NCBI GenBank assembly: GCA_013368445.1
Contig: JAACJO010000009.1
Coordinates: 1,674,001-1,738,000, forward strand
DNA: 64,000 nucleotides
Reading direction: 5' to 3'
DNA from: Leucocoprinus leucothites
Lineage: Eukaryota; Basidiomycota; Agaricomycetes; Agaricales; Agaricaceae
A program made the translations under genes and the position numbers. Every line of letters begins with the position of its first letter. Position 1 is the stretch's first letter. Shown in pieces: positions 24,701 to 34,866 of this stretch. Under the pieces are notes generated by a model. That model searched no databases, was not told where the DNA came from, and saw only the letters and a list, made by a program, of their open reading frames with translations.

Positions 24701-26152
24701 CACAACAAGGCACTTCTTAAGTCCTTATCTTCTATGCAGAGACATGCAGCTCTTTGGATCACAGGCACTTTCCGTACTTCTCCTTCTGGTGGCACCAAAA
24801 GTATTGCTGGACTCATCCCAATCCACCTTCATCTTAGTAAATTAGCTATTTGTTCATCATACCAAGTTTCTACTTTACCTTCTAATCATGCATTATGTTC
24901 CCTTTTATCTGATCATTTCTCTCTTAATTCCTCTCCCCATCCCCAATCACTTCGCTTTCTCACTCCAGCCAATAAAGCTAAAATCAAAGGCCCTCTTTTT
25001 GATGTAGATAGTTCTCTCTCTCTTCTTTCCGATTCTTTCTCTCCCTTTGCTCTCGAATCCAAGCCTGGTTCTCGTCTCATGGACATCTTTTCTGATTCCA
25101 TCCACTTCCATCCTTGTAATCGCTTGGACAAACACAAGATGTATAAACATGTATTGTCTCTTGATTCAGTCTTCTCCTCTTTGTCCTCCGATCATAATTG
25201 TATTTCAGTTGTTACTGATGCCTCTGTCCCACTTGTAGGTTCCCTTCAGGCAGTTTCGGCAGCACACTTATATCGCAGTGGATGACAAGTGTCCCATGCA
25301 AAACAGGCAAGTGGCTGGGCATCTTCTACTGATGCTGAACTTTATTCTATTCGCATTGGTATTGCAAAAGCCATCTCCCTCCAATGTGATCACATCATCC
25401 TTATCACTGACTGTCTTCCAGCAGCCAAGCTGGTGGTCAACCCCTCTATCCACTCAAGCCAGTCACACTCTATCCAAGTTTGTTGACTCTTATCAGACTG
25501 GCTTGCTGCCAAACCATCTCAGTCCATCGATTTTTGGGACATCCCATCCAAGTGGCATTGGAAACCCCATCTCAAAGTTCACAATGATGTCACTTCCACA
25601 TGTATTCATGCCCCCCCCATATGGGTACCACCCTCAACTTCTTGTGACACAAAGTCACCAATGACTGCCAGAAATCCTGGGAGTCTATATTCTGGAAGAA
25701 GAAGTACCATGCCAATGGTTTCCTCCTTTCAAAAAAGAATCGCAAGTTCCTCGTCCCCACTTACATCAAAGGGGGCACCTGGCTTCCTCTAGCTAATGGG
25801 TCGACATCACTATGTGCATGCATGACTCATGCCATTCTCAACCATGCTCCAATTGGAGCTTATTGTGAGAGGTTTTTCCCCCTTGAACCCAAATCCTGTC
25901 ATTGTAGCCATCATATGGAAATACAACATCATATCCTATGCTACTGCCCTTTACATCCCATCTGCACTCAATGGGTGCAATGCGCCTTCCCTCAGTACGA
26001 GTTCCTGAAAAGGAACCCGGCTGCTTTTGCCTTCACCAATCACGACACATGTCCACTGCCGCCTCAAGCTTCTGTGCCTGCCAAACTAAATGAAGGTGAA
26101 CTATACTCTCTCATTTCCTCTCTTTTCTTTTTTTTTTGAGTCCAATCTCTGT
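21791..26152 (+). pseudogene. LINE A2 ORF2 (endonuclease, RT, RNase H)
   Basis: The start codon has decayed to ATA (ATATCTGGTAAG, where A3 and A4 have ATG). The endonuclease shows SQNMGRSYALVD, FLQEPLWNH, YMGGNFNCR (the catalytic GGDFN Asp is Asn here) and SVIDLIF. The RT shows KVFRPIVLLNTLGKLIEK, GQGSALSPILSVLY and FVNDG (the second catalytic Asp pair is changed from FVDD). The RNase H shows SVVTDASVPLVG and ASSTDAELYSIRIGIAKA. Stops lie at 22838, 22898, 22971, 24518 and 25487. It is split by a MITE at 23195-23612. A T-run near 26130 shifts the last residues. Confidence 0.88.
23195..23612. mobile_element. hAT-like MITE (418 bp, 8-bp target duplication)
   Basis: AATCTATC flanks both sides (23187-23194 and 23613-23620). 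The ends are TAGGGACTGTCATGGATG and, read inward from the right, TAGGGACTATCATGGATG. The imperfect inverted repeat extends about 60 bp. There is no coding capacity. The 8-bp duplication and TAGGG ends fit the hAT superfamily. No autonomous partner is present in the window. Confidence 0.88.
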
Positions 26153-26374
26153 GTATAACACCTCGTTCTATAGTCTCTCTCTTGAGCCTTCTCTATTTTG
26201 CTGGACTAATTGTGTATAGTCTATGTCTTAAGCAGTTGGAGACTGCTTCGTGTACCCCAGCTTGCTGTAGTGTACCATCTGTTTGTACTATTTAGTTGAA
26301 AGCAGACTGTGATCGAGCACTGCTATATAAATTCATTGATTAAAAAAAAAAAAAAAAAAAGCTTATGGTGCTGA

Positions 26375-27379
26375 GACTTGGATCGCATACAGGTAACGCA
26401 GGATTTACAGAAAGCCTTGACCTGAGATCAGATGTCAGGCCAGGTGTACTCACACTGGATGAGTTCAAGGGTCTTATTCTGACCAAAATGGCCAGAAAGG
26501 ACGTGATCATGTTTGTATTGTAGAACTCTGAGTCAAAGGTTGTTGACATCGGGTATGTAGATCCTGTTGTTGAGCCGAAGGAAGCCAGTGGAATTGACCA
26601 ACCAGCAGCCTTTGGGATGAGTGGTATGAGCAGATGCGATCGGGTCTAAAGGAAGTGAGGCAAGGATATCAGAGTGAAGTTTCTTGAGATCTAGTATGGT
26701 GGCAGTGCAAAGGGAAGGAGTGGAAAAATAAGTAGCTCGAACTGAAGCAGATAACTGTTCATGTGAAAATACTGGACAGAAATTGTGAAGATTGACCAAA
26801 GTGTAGCCATTATTCCCCCCTTTAGGGTAGACATCCCATCGTCTAGTGAGAGCATCAGGCTTGGTTCTGAGTCAGCTGGGTTGGAAATGGATAATGAGGT
26901 TGAACTGTGATATGAACTCAGACCAACAAGCCTGTCAATGAGTTAGGATCTTTGTAGTGCAGAAGTATTCCAGGTTCTTGTGATTGGTAACAACATCAAT
27001 AGGAAGTGAGGCTCCTTCAAGGTAATGCTGCCAGGTGCAGAAAGCCTCGAAGATAGCAAGGAGCTCTTTGTCATGAGTGTCATAGTTTAACTCGGCCATG
27101 TTGAAGGTGCAGGAGTGGAACACAATCAGATGAACTTTGTTGTCATCCATGACAATGGACAGGATGGCAGCAAGTGCATAATTGGAAGCATGAGTCTCAA
27201 TGATGATCTGGGCATCGGGTATCCAGTGAGTGAGTATAGGAGCAGTGGTGAACACTTCTTTGAAAGAGTTAAAGGCTTCACGACACCATTCATCGAAGTT
27301 CCACTTAGATACTTTTCAGGTGAGGCATGTAAGCGGGACAACAATATTGGAATAGTTGTAAATGAAGCATCGATAGAAA
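26375..27379 (-). pseudogene. G1 pol middle: RT/RNase H junction, RNase H, integrase zinc finger
   Basis: From 27379 downward the minus strand reads FYRCFIYNYSNIVVPL, the linker after a Gypsy RT, then FNSFKEVFTTAPILTHWIPD. The RNase H domain follows (IIIETHASNYALAAILS, LNYDTHDKELLAIFEAFCTWQHYLEGA, VVTNHKNLEYF). The first catalytic Asp is His here. It ends with an HHCC-type integrase finger (CVTCMRSKS) that joins the integrase core at 18969. The RT itself is missing, lost at the junction with the Copia LTR. Confidence 0.85.
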
Positions 27380-27526
27380 TGTTAGAAGGTGATGCACAGG
27401 GGACATGCAGGAGGTCCTAGAAACCAGAGAAATCACCCAGGGAGCTCACAACTCACGCAGGAATCTGTGGACAACTGTAAATGACTAAATTAACAAGATA
27501 GAGACTTGTACTCACCTGTGTTGAAT
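27380..27526 (-). mobile_element. Truncated Copia LTR at a deletion junction
   Basis: It starts TGTTAGAAGGTGATG and follows the Copia LTR to CTGTAAATGACT, then includes AAATTAACAAGATAGAGACT, a segment shared with the long LTR form at 33993-34294. It stops abruptly at 27526. Gag sequence lies on one side and post-RT sequence on the other, so a deletion after the Copia insertion removed the rest of the LTR together with G1 protease and RT. Confidence 0.75.
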
Positions 27527-27797
27527 TTCAGCATAGGATGTTGGGTACTGGATGTGGATGGAGCAGGGGTGTTGGATTTGGTAGTTGGGGCCTGTGACTG
27601 AGTTGTTGTTGCTGTTACTATTGTTGCCTTGATTGTTGTTGTTGTTGTTGCCAGGTTGAGATCAGCTGCTTGACAGATTCGGGTTGGAGGGATTGGAGGT
27701 AGAGGGCTTGTTGGGCTGCTTCCAACTCAGAGAATCAGCAGCATCCTTTTCTGCAGTGCAGGCATGAACACATTCACAGTCATGCTCCCATTGCCTT
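27527..27797 (-). pseudogene. G1 gag C-terminal fragment (Asn/Gln-rich)
   Basis: The minus-strand frame reads CTAEKDAADSLSWKQPNKPS, SNPSNPNLSSS, a stop, then a run rich in Asn and Gln encoded by GTT-type repeats on the plus strand, and ends near NYQIQHPCSIHIQYP. The composition fits the variable C-terminal part of a chromovirus Gag. No zinc knuckle is visible in this piece. Confidence 0.5.
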
Positions 27798-28527
27798 TGG
27801 CGATCCCTTACAGCAGGAGGAGGTAGTGCAGTGATTCTCAGACTGATGTGGCCCACTGCATTGTGAGCACCTGAGTGCATGGTTGTGACAGGTGGTGGTA
27901 GTGTGGCCCCAATGCCAGCATTGTTGACACTGGGGGGTCCTAGGGTGAGTGCACGCAGCCTTGATCATAGTCTGCACACCATCGAAGTTGAGGTATTTGC
28001 CGACCAGGCACTTAGCATTGGTGCCAGACTGAGAATCCCAAAGGTCAACCTAAACAGTGGTGGTGTTGGCTTTAGTGGAGTTGTGCATGATGTGCATGGA
28101 GGAGACGTCGGTGAAAATCTCCTTGAAGGGAGACAAATGCATATGGTCAGAGACATGTTGTGGGGTGGTGTGAATACCACTCATATAGTAAGGGATGTCC
28201 AGGATCTTGAGGTAAGATCTGGACCTGAGGCGTTTAGTCTTCAGCTCGAACAGGGCTGTGAAGGCTGAAGAGAGGGAGGATTCAATCACCAGTGCATCAG
28301 CATCAGTGGCAATGGAGTTGGTGTACAATGAGATGGTGTTGTATGCCCGGGCAATATTCTCAACATGAAGTGAGCTCTTTGTGTGAGTGAGGGAGTCATT
28401 GAGAAGGCGCATGGCCTTGTGATGAAGGTAGGTGATATCACCAGCATCACCAGTGAAGTCAAGCATGCACTGCATGTGCTGTCCACACCAATTCCAATTG
28501 CTCTGGTGGTGGAGTTGCAGTTTAAAT

Positions 28528-31500
28528 ATGTCTGGTAAGAACAATCAGATTTCCTCTGTTCATATCTATTCGCAAAACATGGGACGATCTTACTCCCTGG
28601 TTGACACTCTCCTTGAATCCAAACAGCTGGATTTCGACATGATTTTTATACAGGAACCCCCTTGGAACTACATACATAAAGCACCCTCTACGACTAACCC
28701 TGAAGGGGATGATGTCATAGGGGCACCTACTCACCCAGAGTGGCTGTGTATGGTTCACCCTACTAAGCCTAATGACCCCCGACCCCATACTCTGACCTAT
28801 GTCCACAGGTGTCTACTTCACATGAGACCCATCCTTCGACAGGAATGGGTTAACCATCGGGACATACAAATCTTGGGATTATTTAACCAGGGTAACTATA
28901 TCCACTTACTTTACATATACTCTGACTTGTCATCATCAGCAATTAACTTTCTGTTGATGAACTCCATCAACATTCCTAATATTGTATATATGGGAGGTGA
29001 TTTCAATTGTCGCTCTCCAGAATGGGATCCCTCAACTACTCATGTGCCTCTATCTGTGTTAACTCTAATGGAGTTAGTAGACTGTTACAATCTCAATAGG
29101 TCAACACTGACTGTATTTTCTCCAACCCATTTCTCTCCTATTGAAAGTCATGATAATTCAGTTATTGATCTCATTTTCTGTGCCAATAATTCTATCTCCC
29201 ATGTCATTGACGCCAATTCGAGACTTCCTTCGGATCATGCACCATTGATTATGGATCTTCCAATTCATCCAGATTATATTAATTATAAAAAATGCGTACT
29301 GCCAAAAGATAGCAATGAAGAGACAGCTTTTATTTCTCAAGTCTCTGAGCATCTAGCGGCTCTTGATTGTTCAAACATTCATTCCACTTCTTGTCTGAAC
29401 AATATCTCCAACTCTATTTCTCGAATCTTTTCTGAATCTTGGAATATTAATTCTAAAACTGTATGGATTACTAACCGGTCGAAGGAATGGTGGTCCCCCC
29501 ACTGTTCTGAGACTCTTCTTACTTACAAAAGAACAAAGGATTGAAAAGACTGGTGGGCATTCAGAGCAGCCACTCAAGCTGCCAAACACTCTTTCTTTGA
29601 TGCACTCATTCACGAAATCACATCGACCAACAAGTGACCCTGGGATCTTATGGAATGGGTCAAACAATGCAAACTCCCTGCCATTGAGGGTATTTGCTAT
29701 CAAGGACGAACCTGTAATGATCTGCCGGATCTATGGAATGCACTCCATTCATTGTACAATTCAGCATCTGGTCAACTGGTAAGCCCCAACATTCTGAATG
29801 AGATGAAATCCCTCCCCCCCACTCTTGGGCTAACTTCTCCGCCCTTGAACTCACAGAATCCCTCTCTTCATGTGCTAATTCTTCAGCACCCAGACCTGAT
29901 CATGTCTCCTGGAAACATTTGAAGTCAATCATTGCCCACAATGAATGCCTCAAAAACATACTACTCATTGCTAATGTGTGCGTACATCTCTCTCATTGGC
30001 CGAGTCACTTCAAGGACTCGGTCTCTATCATCATTCCCAAGCTGAATAAACCGGCCTATGATGCACCGAAAGTGTTTTGTCCCATTGTCCTACTAAACAC
30101 TCTAGGGAAATTAATCGAGAAGATGATCGCGCGACGCATGCAGTATGAAGTGGTATCTCTAGAAGTTCTTCACCCCAATCAAATGGGTGGAGTAATCCAA
30201 TGTTCCACTGAAGATGCAGGAGTATTCCTTACCCACATTATTCAGGCTGGATGGGCCAAAGGTATGATCACTAGTGTCTGTGCTTTCAACATCACCTAAT
30301 TCTTCCCCTCCCTGAACCATGAGATTCTTACTAACATCCTACGATGCCAGGGGTTTGCCCCAGAACTCGTAAACTTCTTTTCACATTACCTTATAGGTCA
30401 ATCCACTCAATTCATGTGGAACACGTTCCTATCTGATGCCCATGACACAGATGTTGGTGTAGGGCAAGGCTCTGCTTTATCCCCCATACTACCCACGCTC
30501 TATTTAGCGCCCCTCATGTTCATGTTTGATCAATGTGCTCGCTTACAGTCTATTCCCTCTTCCTTGTTATCCTTTGTTGATGATGGGCTTTGTATATCTC
30601 AAGTGAAGAACTACACTGACACTATTTCTTCCCTCAAATTAGCCTATTCCATCATTAATTCCATCTGCATTGATCTTGGACTTGTCGTCGAACATGACAA
30701 ATCTGAGGTCTTTCACTTCTCCCAACATCATAACAATTCTAATCCTCCCCTTGACCTATCCGACGTCAGTGGCCCTCTCCTGCATCCTAAATGTGTCTGG
30801 CAGTACCTCAGTTTTTACTTTGACTGCCGACTCTCATTTCAAGAACATGTCCGATATTATTCTACCAAAGCATTGTCCAGGGTGAAAGCTATGGGTATGC
30901 TAGGAATTCTACCCAAGGCCTCCTTCCTCTCCAGAAACACCTTCTCTATAGGTCATGCATAGTCCCTGTGGCAACGTATGGCTTCTGTTTGTGGTACTTT
31001 GAAGGCACTTGTAATAAGGTGCTCCTCAAATCCTTATCATCTATGCAGAGGCATGTGGCTCTTTGGATCACAGGCACCTTCCGCACTTCCCCTTCAGGTG
31101 GCGCCGAAAGTATTGCTGGACTTATCCCAATTCACCTCCATCTTCATGAATTAGCTATTTGTTCATCATACTGAGTTTCTACTCTACCCTCTAATCATGC
31201 GTTACATTCCCTCTTATCTGATTGTTTCTCTCTTAATGCTCCCCCTCATCCCCAATCGCTTCGCCTTCTTACTCTGGCCAAAAAAGCTAAAGTCAAAGGC
31301 CCTCTTGTTGATGTAGATAGTTCTCTTTCTCATCTTTCTGACTCCTTTTCTCCATTCGCTCCTGAATCAAAGCCTGGGTCTTGTCTCATGGACATCTTTT
31401 CTGATTCTATTCACTTTCATCCTTGTAATCACTTGGATAAACACGAGATGTATAAACATGTATCGACTCTTGACTCTGTTTTCTCCTCTTCCTCTTCCGA

Positions 31501-32478
31501 TCATAATTGTATTTCAGTTGTCACTGATGCTTCTGTTCCACTTGTAGGTTCCCTTCAGGTGGTTTCGGCAGCACATATATATCGTGGCAGAAAACAAGTG
31601 TCCCATGCAAAACAGGCAAGCAGTCAGGTATCATCTACTGACACTGAGCTCTATTCCATTCGCATTGGCATCGCCAAGGCTATTTCCCTCCAGTGCGATC
31701 ACATCATCCTCATCACTGACTGTCTTCCAGCAGCCAAGCTGGTGGTCAATCCCTCTATCCACTCGAGTCAATCACACTCCATCCAGGTCTGCCAACTTCT
31801 ATCCAATTGGCTTGCGGCCAAACCTTCTCGCTCTATCAACTTCTGGGATATCCCTTCCAAATGGCGCTGGAAGCCCCACCTCAAAGTCCACAAGGACGTT
31901 ACCACCACATGCATACACACCCCTCCTCATTCAGGCACTACTCTTGACTTCTTGCAACGCAAAGCCACCAATGACTGCCAGAAATCCTGGGAGTCCACAT
32001 TCTGGAAGAAGAAGTACCGTGGCAGTGGTTTTCTTCTGTCCAAAAATAATCGCAAGTTCCTTATCCCCACTTACATCAAAGGGGGCACCTGGCTTCCCTT
32101 AGCCAATGAGTCGCCATCACTATGCACACACATGACTCATGCCATCCTCAATCATGCTCCTATTGGAGCTTATCACGAGAGGTTCTTCCCCCTCGAGCCT
32201 AAGTCCTGTCACTGTGGCCATTGTCTGGAAACATGACATCATATCCTGTGTTACTGCCCCCTCTATCCCTTCCGCACTCAATGGGTGCAATGTGCTTTCC
32301 CTCAGTATGAGTTCCTCGTCGAGTTCTTGAAAAAGAACCTGGCCGCTTTTGCCTTCACCAACCATGACACACGTCCACCACCACCTCAAGCTCCTGTGCC
32401 CACTGAACCAAATGAAGGTGAACTATATTCTTTCATTTCATCTCTTTTCTTTTCCTTTGAGTCCGATCTCTATGTATG
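28528..32478 (+). pseudogene. LINE A3 ORF2, the least damaged endonuclease block
   Basis: It starts ATGTCTGGTAAG, 2 nt after the ORF1 stop. The first 339 codons are open and hold SQNMGRSYSLVD, FIQEPPWNY, YMGGDFNCRSPEW, SVIDLIF and LPSDHAPLIMDL, so all hallmark APE endonuclease residues remain. The RT keeps GQGSALSPILPTLY and SFVDDGLCIS. The RNase H keeps SVVTDASVPLVG and DTELYSIRIGIAKA. Stops lie at 29542, 29636, 30297, 31172 and 32234, and there is a frameshift near 29820 and another near 30905. It ends ESDLYV-stop. Confidence 0.9.
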
Positions 32479-32485
32479 ACACCTT

Positions 32486-33222
32486 TTTATTTTTATTTTT
32501 ATTTTTTATTCAAGTGTGACCCTGGAGGGGTTGCCAATTTATAATGCGGTGCGCGATAGCAGTCCACGCCCAACTATCTACTACAGGGAACCAATCCCGC
32601 TACCGACTACACAAGAGCAAACAACTGGGAATACATAATAGTCCTGTCCGAGACAATACACAAATCGACAACAGAAGGGGGCTAGGCATGTAACAAAATA
32701 CAAAGAAGTGAGACATTTACCGATATCACTGCATCTGACGGCAGGCCTTGTGGTTGGTGAGAGCCCATCCGGCGACTGGCAATGGATGGGGGATGATGCA
32801 TTGACACTAGGGAGCTCCCCCTAGGCCCGGGGCCAACCAGCAGAACCAGAATGACTTTGCAGCCAATTCTGATCAAACTGGTGGTGCCAGAACGCACACT
32901 TGTGGTCAGTAGCAGCATGTTCCTTGCCGCAATTGACACACTTGATATGGGGACAGGTTCCCCGGCAGGTGTGGGCTGGATGGGAGGGTTGGCCTTCGGC
33001 GATCCCTTACAGCAGGAGGAAGTGGTGCGGTGATTCTCGGACTGATGTGGCCCACCGCATTGTGAGCACCTGAGCACATGGTTGCGACAGGTGGTGGTAG
33101 TGTGGCCCCAACGCCAGCATTGTTGACACTGGGGGGTCCTGGGGTGAGCACACGCAGCCCTGATCATGGACTATACGCTGTCGAAGTTGAGGTATTTGCC
33201 GACCAGGCGCTTGGCATTAGCG
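32486..33222 (-). mobile_element. ORF1-only LINE family B, 3' part inserted in A3
   Basis: The 16-bp duplication CTATGTATGACACCTT flanks it at 32470-32485 and 33223-33238. The minus strand encodes the end of ORF1 (IRAACAHPRTP, CQQCWRWGHTTTTC, CSQCGGPHQSENHR) and then, with no ORF2, a ~300-bp 3' UTR and a TTTTTATTTTTATT (AATAAAAA-type) tail at 32486-32514. The 3' UTR carries GTGGACTGCTATCGCGCACC and ATTATAAATTGG, a diverged form of the LINE A 3' tail. The full 3' end directly after ORF1 shows that this family is naturally ORF1-only rather than internally deleted here. Confidence 0.85.
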
Positions 33223-33734
33223 CTATGTATGACACCTTGTTTAATAGTCTCTATCGAGTCTTTTCTATGTTGCTGGACTAATTGTGTATAGTCTCTGTCT
33301 TAAGTGGTCTTTGACTGCTTCGTGTACCCCAGCTTGCTGTAGTGTACCATCTGTTTGTAATATTTAGTTGAAAGTAGACTGCGATCGAGCACTGCTATAT
33401 AAATTCATTGATTAAAAAAAAAAAAAAAAAAAACCAGTGAAGTCAAGGAAGAGTTGGTGCCAGGTGGGGCCTGACATGGTCATGCAGGGCTTCTTTGCAG
33501 AAGGTGTGTCAGCGAGAGCAGCCTGATGCATCACAGCAAAGCAGTCAGGCTTGAGGGTGGGGTGGGACTAGGCAAGCTTGATAAGCACTGCCACAGATGC
33601 TGGGGTGTGGGCAACCTCAGCAAACAACTTCTTAGCTGCCGAGGGTGGGATGGGCGCTCACCAGGCTTGGCCATCAGACCTACTCTTAAGAGTGGGGGGC
33701 ACTTGAATGGGCACTTTGCCACTAGTGTGGGCCA

Positions 33735-34440
33735 TTATAAACAGGTTTATTGTCTTCATTGTCACCATCATGGCCCATAGATTGATTATCGGCATAGTCT
33801 GGACTATCAGAGTCACCTGGTTCTGAGGGGTCAGATGGTTCTCTGTCAGATGGCAGACTGCCAGGTGGGGCAGGAGTTCTGGGAGGACAGATATTTCGAA
33901 AACAATAAGGAGGCAGTGGAGGAGAACTAGCAGATTGAGGAGTTTCTGGGAGATTGGGATTAAGACAATGTGAATGGCAAGCATGGATACTGTGTTAGAA
34001 GGTGATGCACAGGGGACGTGTGGGAGGTCCTAGAAACCAGAGAAATCACCCAGGGAGCTCACAACTCACACAGGAATCTGTGGACAACTGTAAATGACTA
34101 AATTAACAAGATAGAGACTTGTACTCACCTGTGGACAACTGTAAATGACTGAGAGTCAAGAAAGCGTCCACAGGAGAGTTGAATATGCAGTCAGGTGATC
34201 TACAACTGACTAAGCAACCTCTGCATCAACTCTAACTTCACACATCAACAAATCAATCACAAATACTTGTAGACTGTCCAGAGCACATCTGACATACTGA
34301 TACAAGGACTATCATCAGTAAGACAAGAAAAGCTTGGGACAGGTGGAGGAGTGTGAGAGCATTTCCGCTCTAGTTGCACAACAGTGGAGGTCTTGCCCTT
34401 GATAGTGTGGGTGTTGACCATGATGACAGAAGTGAGAGTG
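33735..34440 (-). pseudogene. G1 gag N-terminal region, split by a Copia solo LTR
   Basis: The start MVNTHTIKGKTSTVVQLERK (34440) runs to LTDDSPCIS. After removing the LTR at 33993-34294 and one TACTG it continues IHACHSHCLNPNLPETPQ, a proline-rich stretch and an acidic stretch (SDREPSDPSEPGDSDSPDY, GHDGDNEDNKPVYNG). A family B LINE fragment follows at 33734. The first 28 bp upstream to the LTR (34441-34468) hold the leader. Its ATTATCAGA resembles part of an initiator-Met primer site but is degenerate. Confidence 0.65.
33993..34294 (-). mobile_element. Copia solo LTR, long form (302 bp), target duplication TACTG
   Basis: It starts TGTTAGAAGGTGATG and ends CATCTGACA, with TACTG at 33988-33992 and 34295-34299. 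It is 51 bp longer than the other full LTRs because GGACAACTGTAAATGACT occurs twice, separated by a segment containing TAACAAGATAGAGACTTGT. Confidence 0.92.
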
Positions 34441-34468
34441 CAACAGTAGAATCTGAGTCTGATAATAC

Positions 34469-34785
34469 TGTTAAGCATGCAAACACTATGGGTAGGAACT
34501 GATGTCTAGGACTGGATGACAGAGTTGGGACAGAGGTAAGATAGAAGCCAATTATCGAACATGGAAGTGGGTTGTGGCCTCAACTTATGTGTTGTGCTGA
34601 CTACTGACACTTGACCCGGATTTCAGACAAGATAAGAGAGCAGAGGATAAACAGAGAGCAGAGGAAAGTAGCATATCACTAAGTTGATTATCAGACTGAG
34701 GAACCCAAGTACAAAGTCGTACTACTTATATATGATGCAGAATATAGGATCAGATAAGGAAAACAAGCAAAGTAGTAAATGGAGA
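34469..34785 (-). mobile_element. G1 5' LTR, inner part
   Basis: It starts TGTTAAGCATGCAAACACTA next to the gag leader and matches 12244-12558 in order. It stops at GGAGA where LINE A4 begins. The other part is at 41734-41923. Confidence 0.88.
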
Positions 34786-34866
34786 CATATCCTTCTTTCC
34801 CTCTTACCACCATCATCGATTTCTTTGACAGTGTCTACATACATATTGACTACAAATACTACTGTT

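Larger units (their letters stand above)
18970..26360 (+). mobile_element. LINE A copy A2, full length with 14-bp target duplication
   Basis: GCTTATGGTGCTGA occurs at 18956-18969 and again at 26361-26374. The element starts CATCCTCCTTTCCCTC and ends with a 19-base A run. It is 7.39 kb including a 418-bp MITE and its 8-bp duplication, so about 6.97 kb native. This copy defines the family's true ends. It interrupts the integrase region of G1. Confidence 0.95.
28464..33433 (+). mobile_element. LINE A copy A3, 5'-truncated, 14-bp target duplication
   Basis: CCAGTGAAGTCAAG occurs at 28450-28463 and 33434-33447. The copy begins inside the last ~60 nt of ORF1, contains all of ORF2 and the 3' UTR, and ends with an A run at 33414-33433. 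A 737-bp ORF1-only LINE and its 16-bp duplication sit in its 3' UTR. This is a classic 5'-truncated retrotransposition product. Confidence 0.94.
27798..33734 (-). mobile_element. ORF1-only LINE family B fragment, split by LINE A3
   Basis: Two blocks (27798-28463 and 33434-33734) form one minus-strand ORF1 fragment. From the right it begins at VPIQVPPTLKSRSDGQAW, crosses the A3 insertion at the 14-bp duplication CCAGTGAAGTCAAG, and continues DFTGDAGDITYLHHKAMRLL, SSLHVENIARAYNTISLYT and IYMSGIHTTPQHVSDHM-like residues to the knuckles CQQCWHWGHTTTTC and CSQCSGPHQSENHC. Both ends are truncated inside the G1 gag region. No poly(A) or duplication of its own is visible. Confidence 0.8.

Noticed and set aside
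34684..34866. The ATG at 34684 as the real ORF1 start of LINE A4
   Set aside because: It lies in the Gypsy LTR, outside the LINE. Other copies start at the ATG about 80 nt inside the element.
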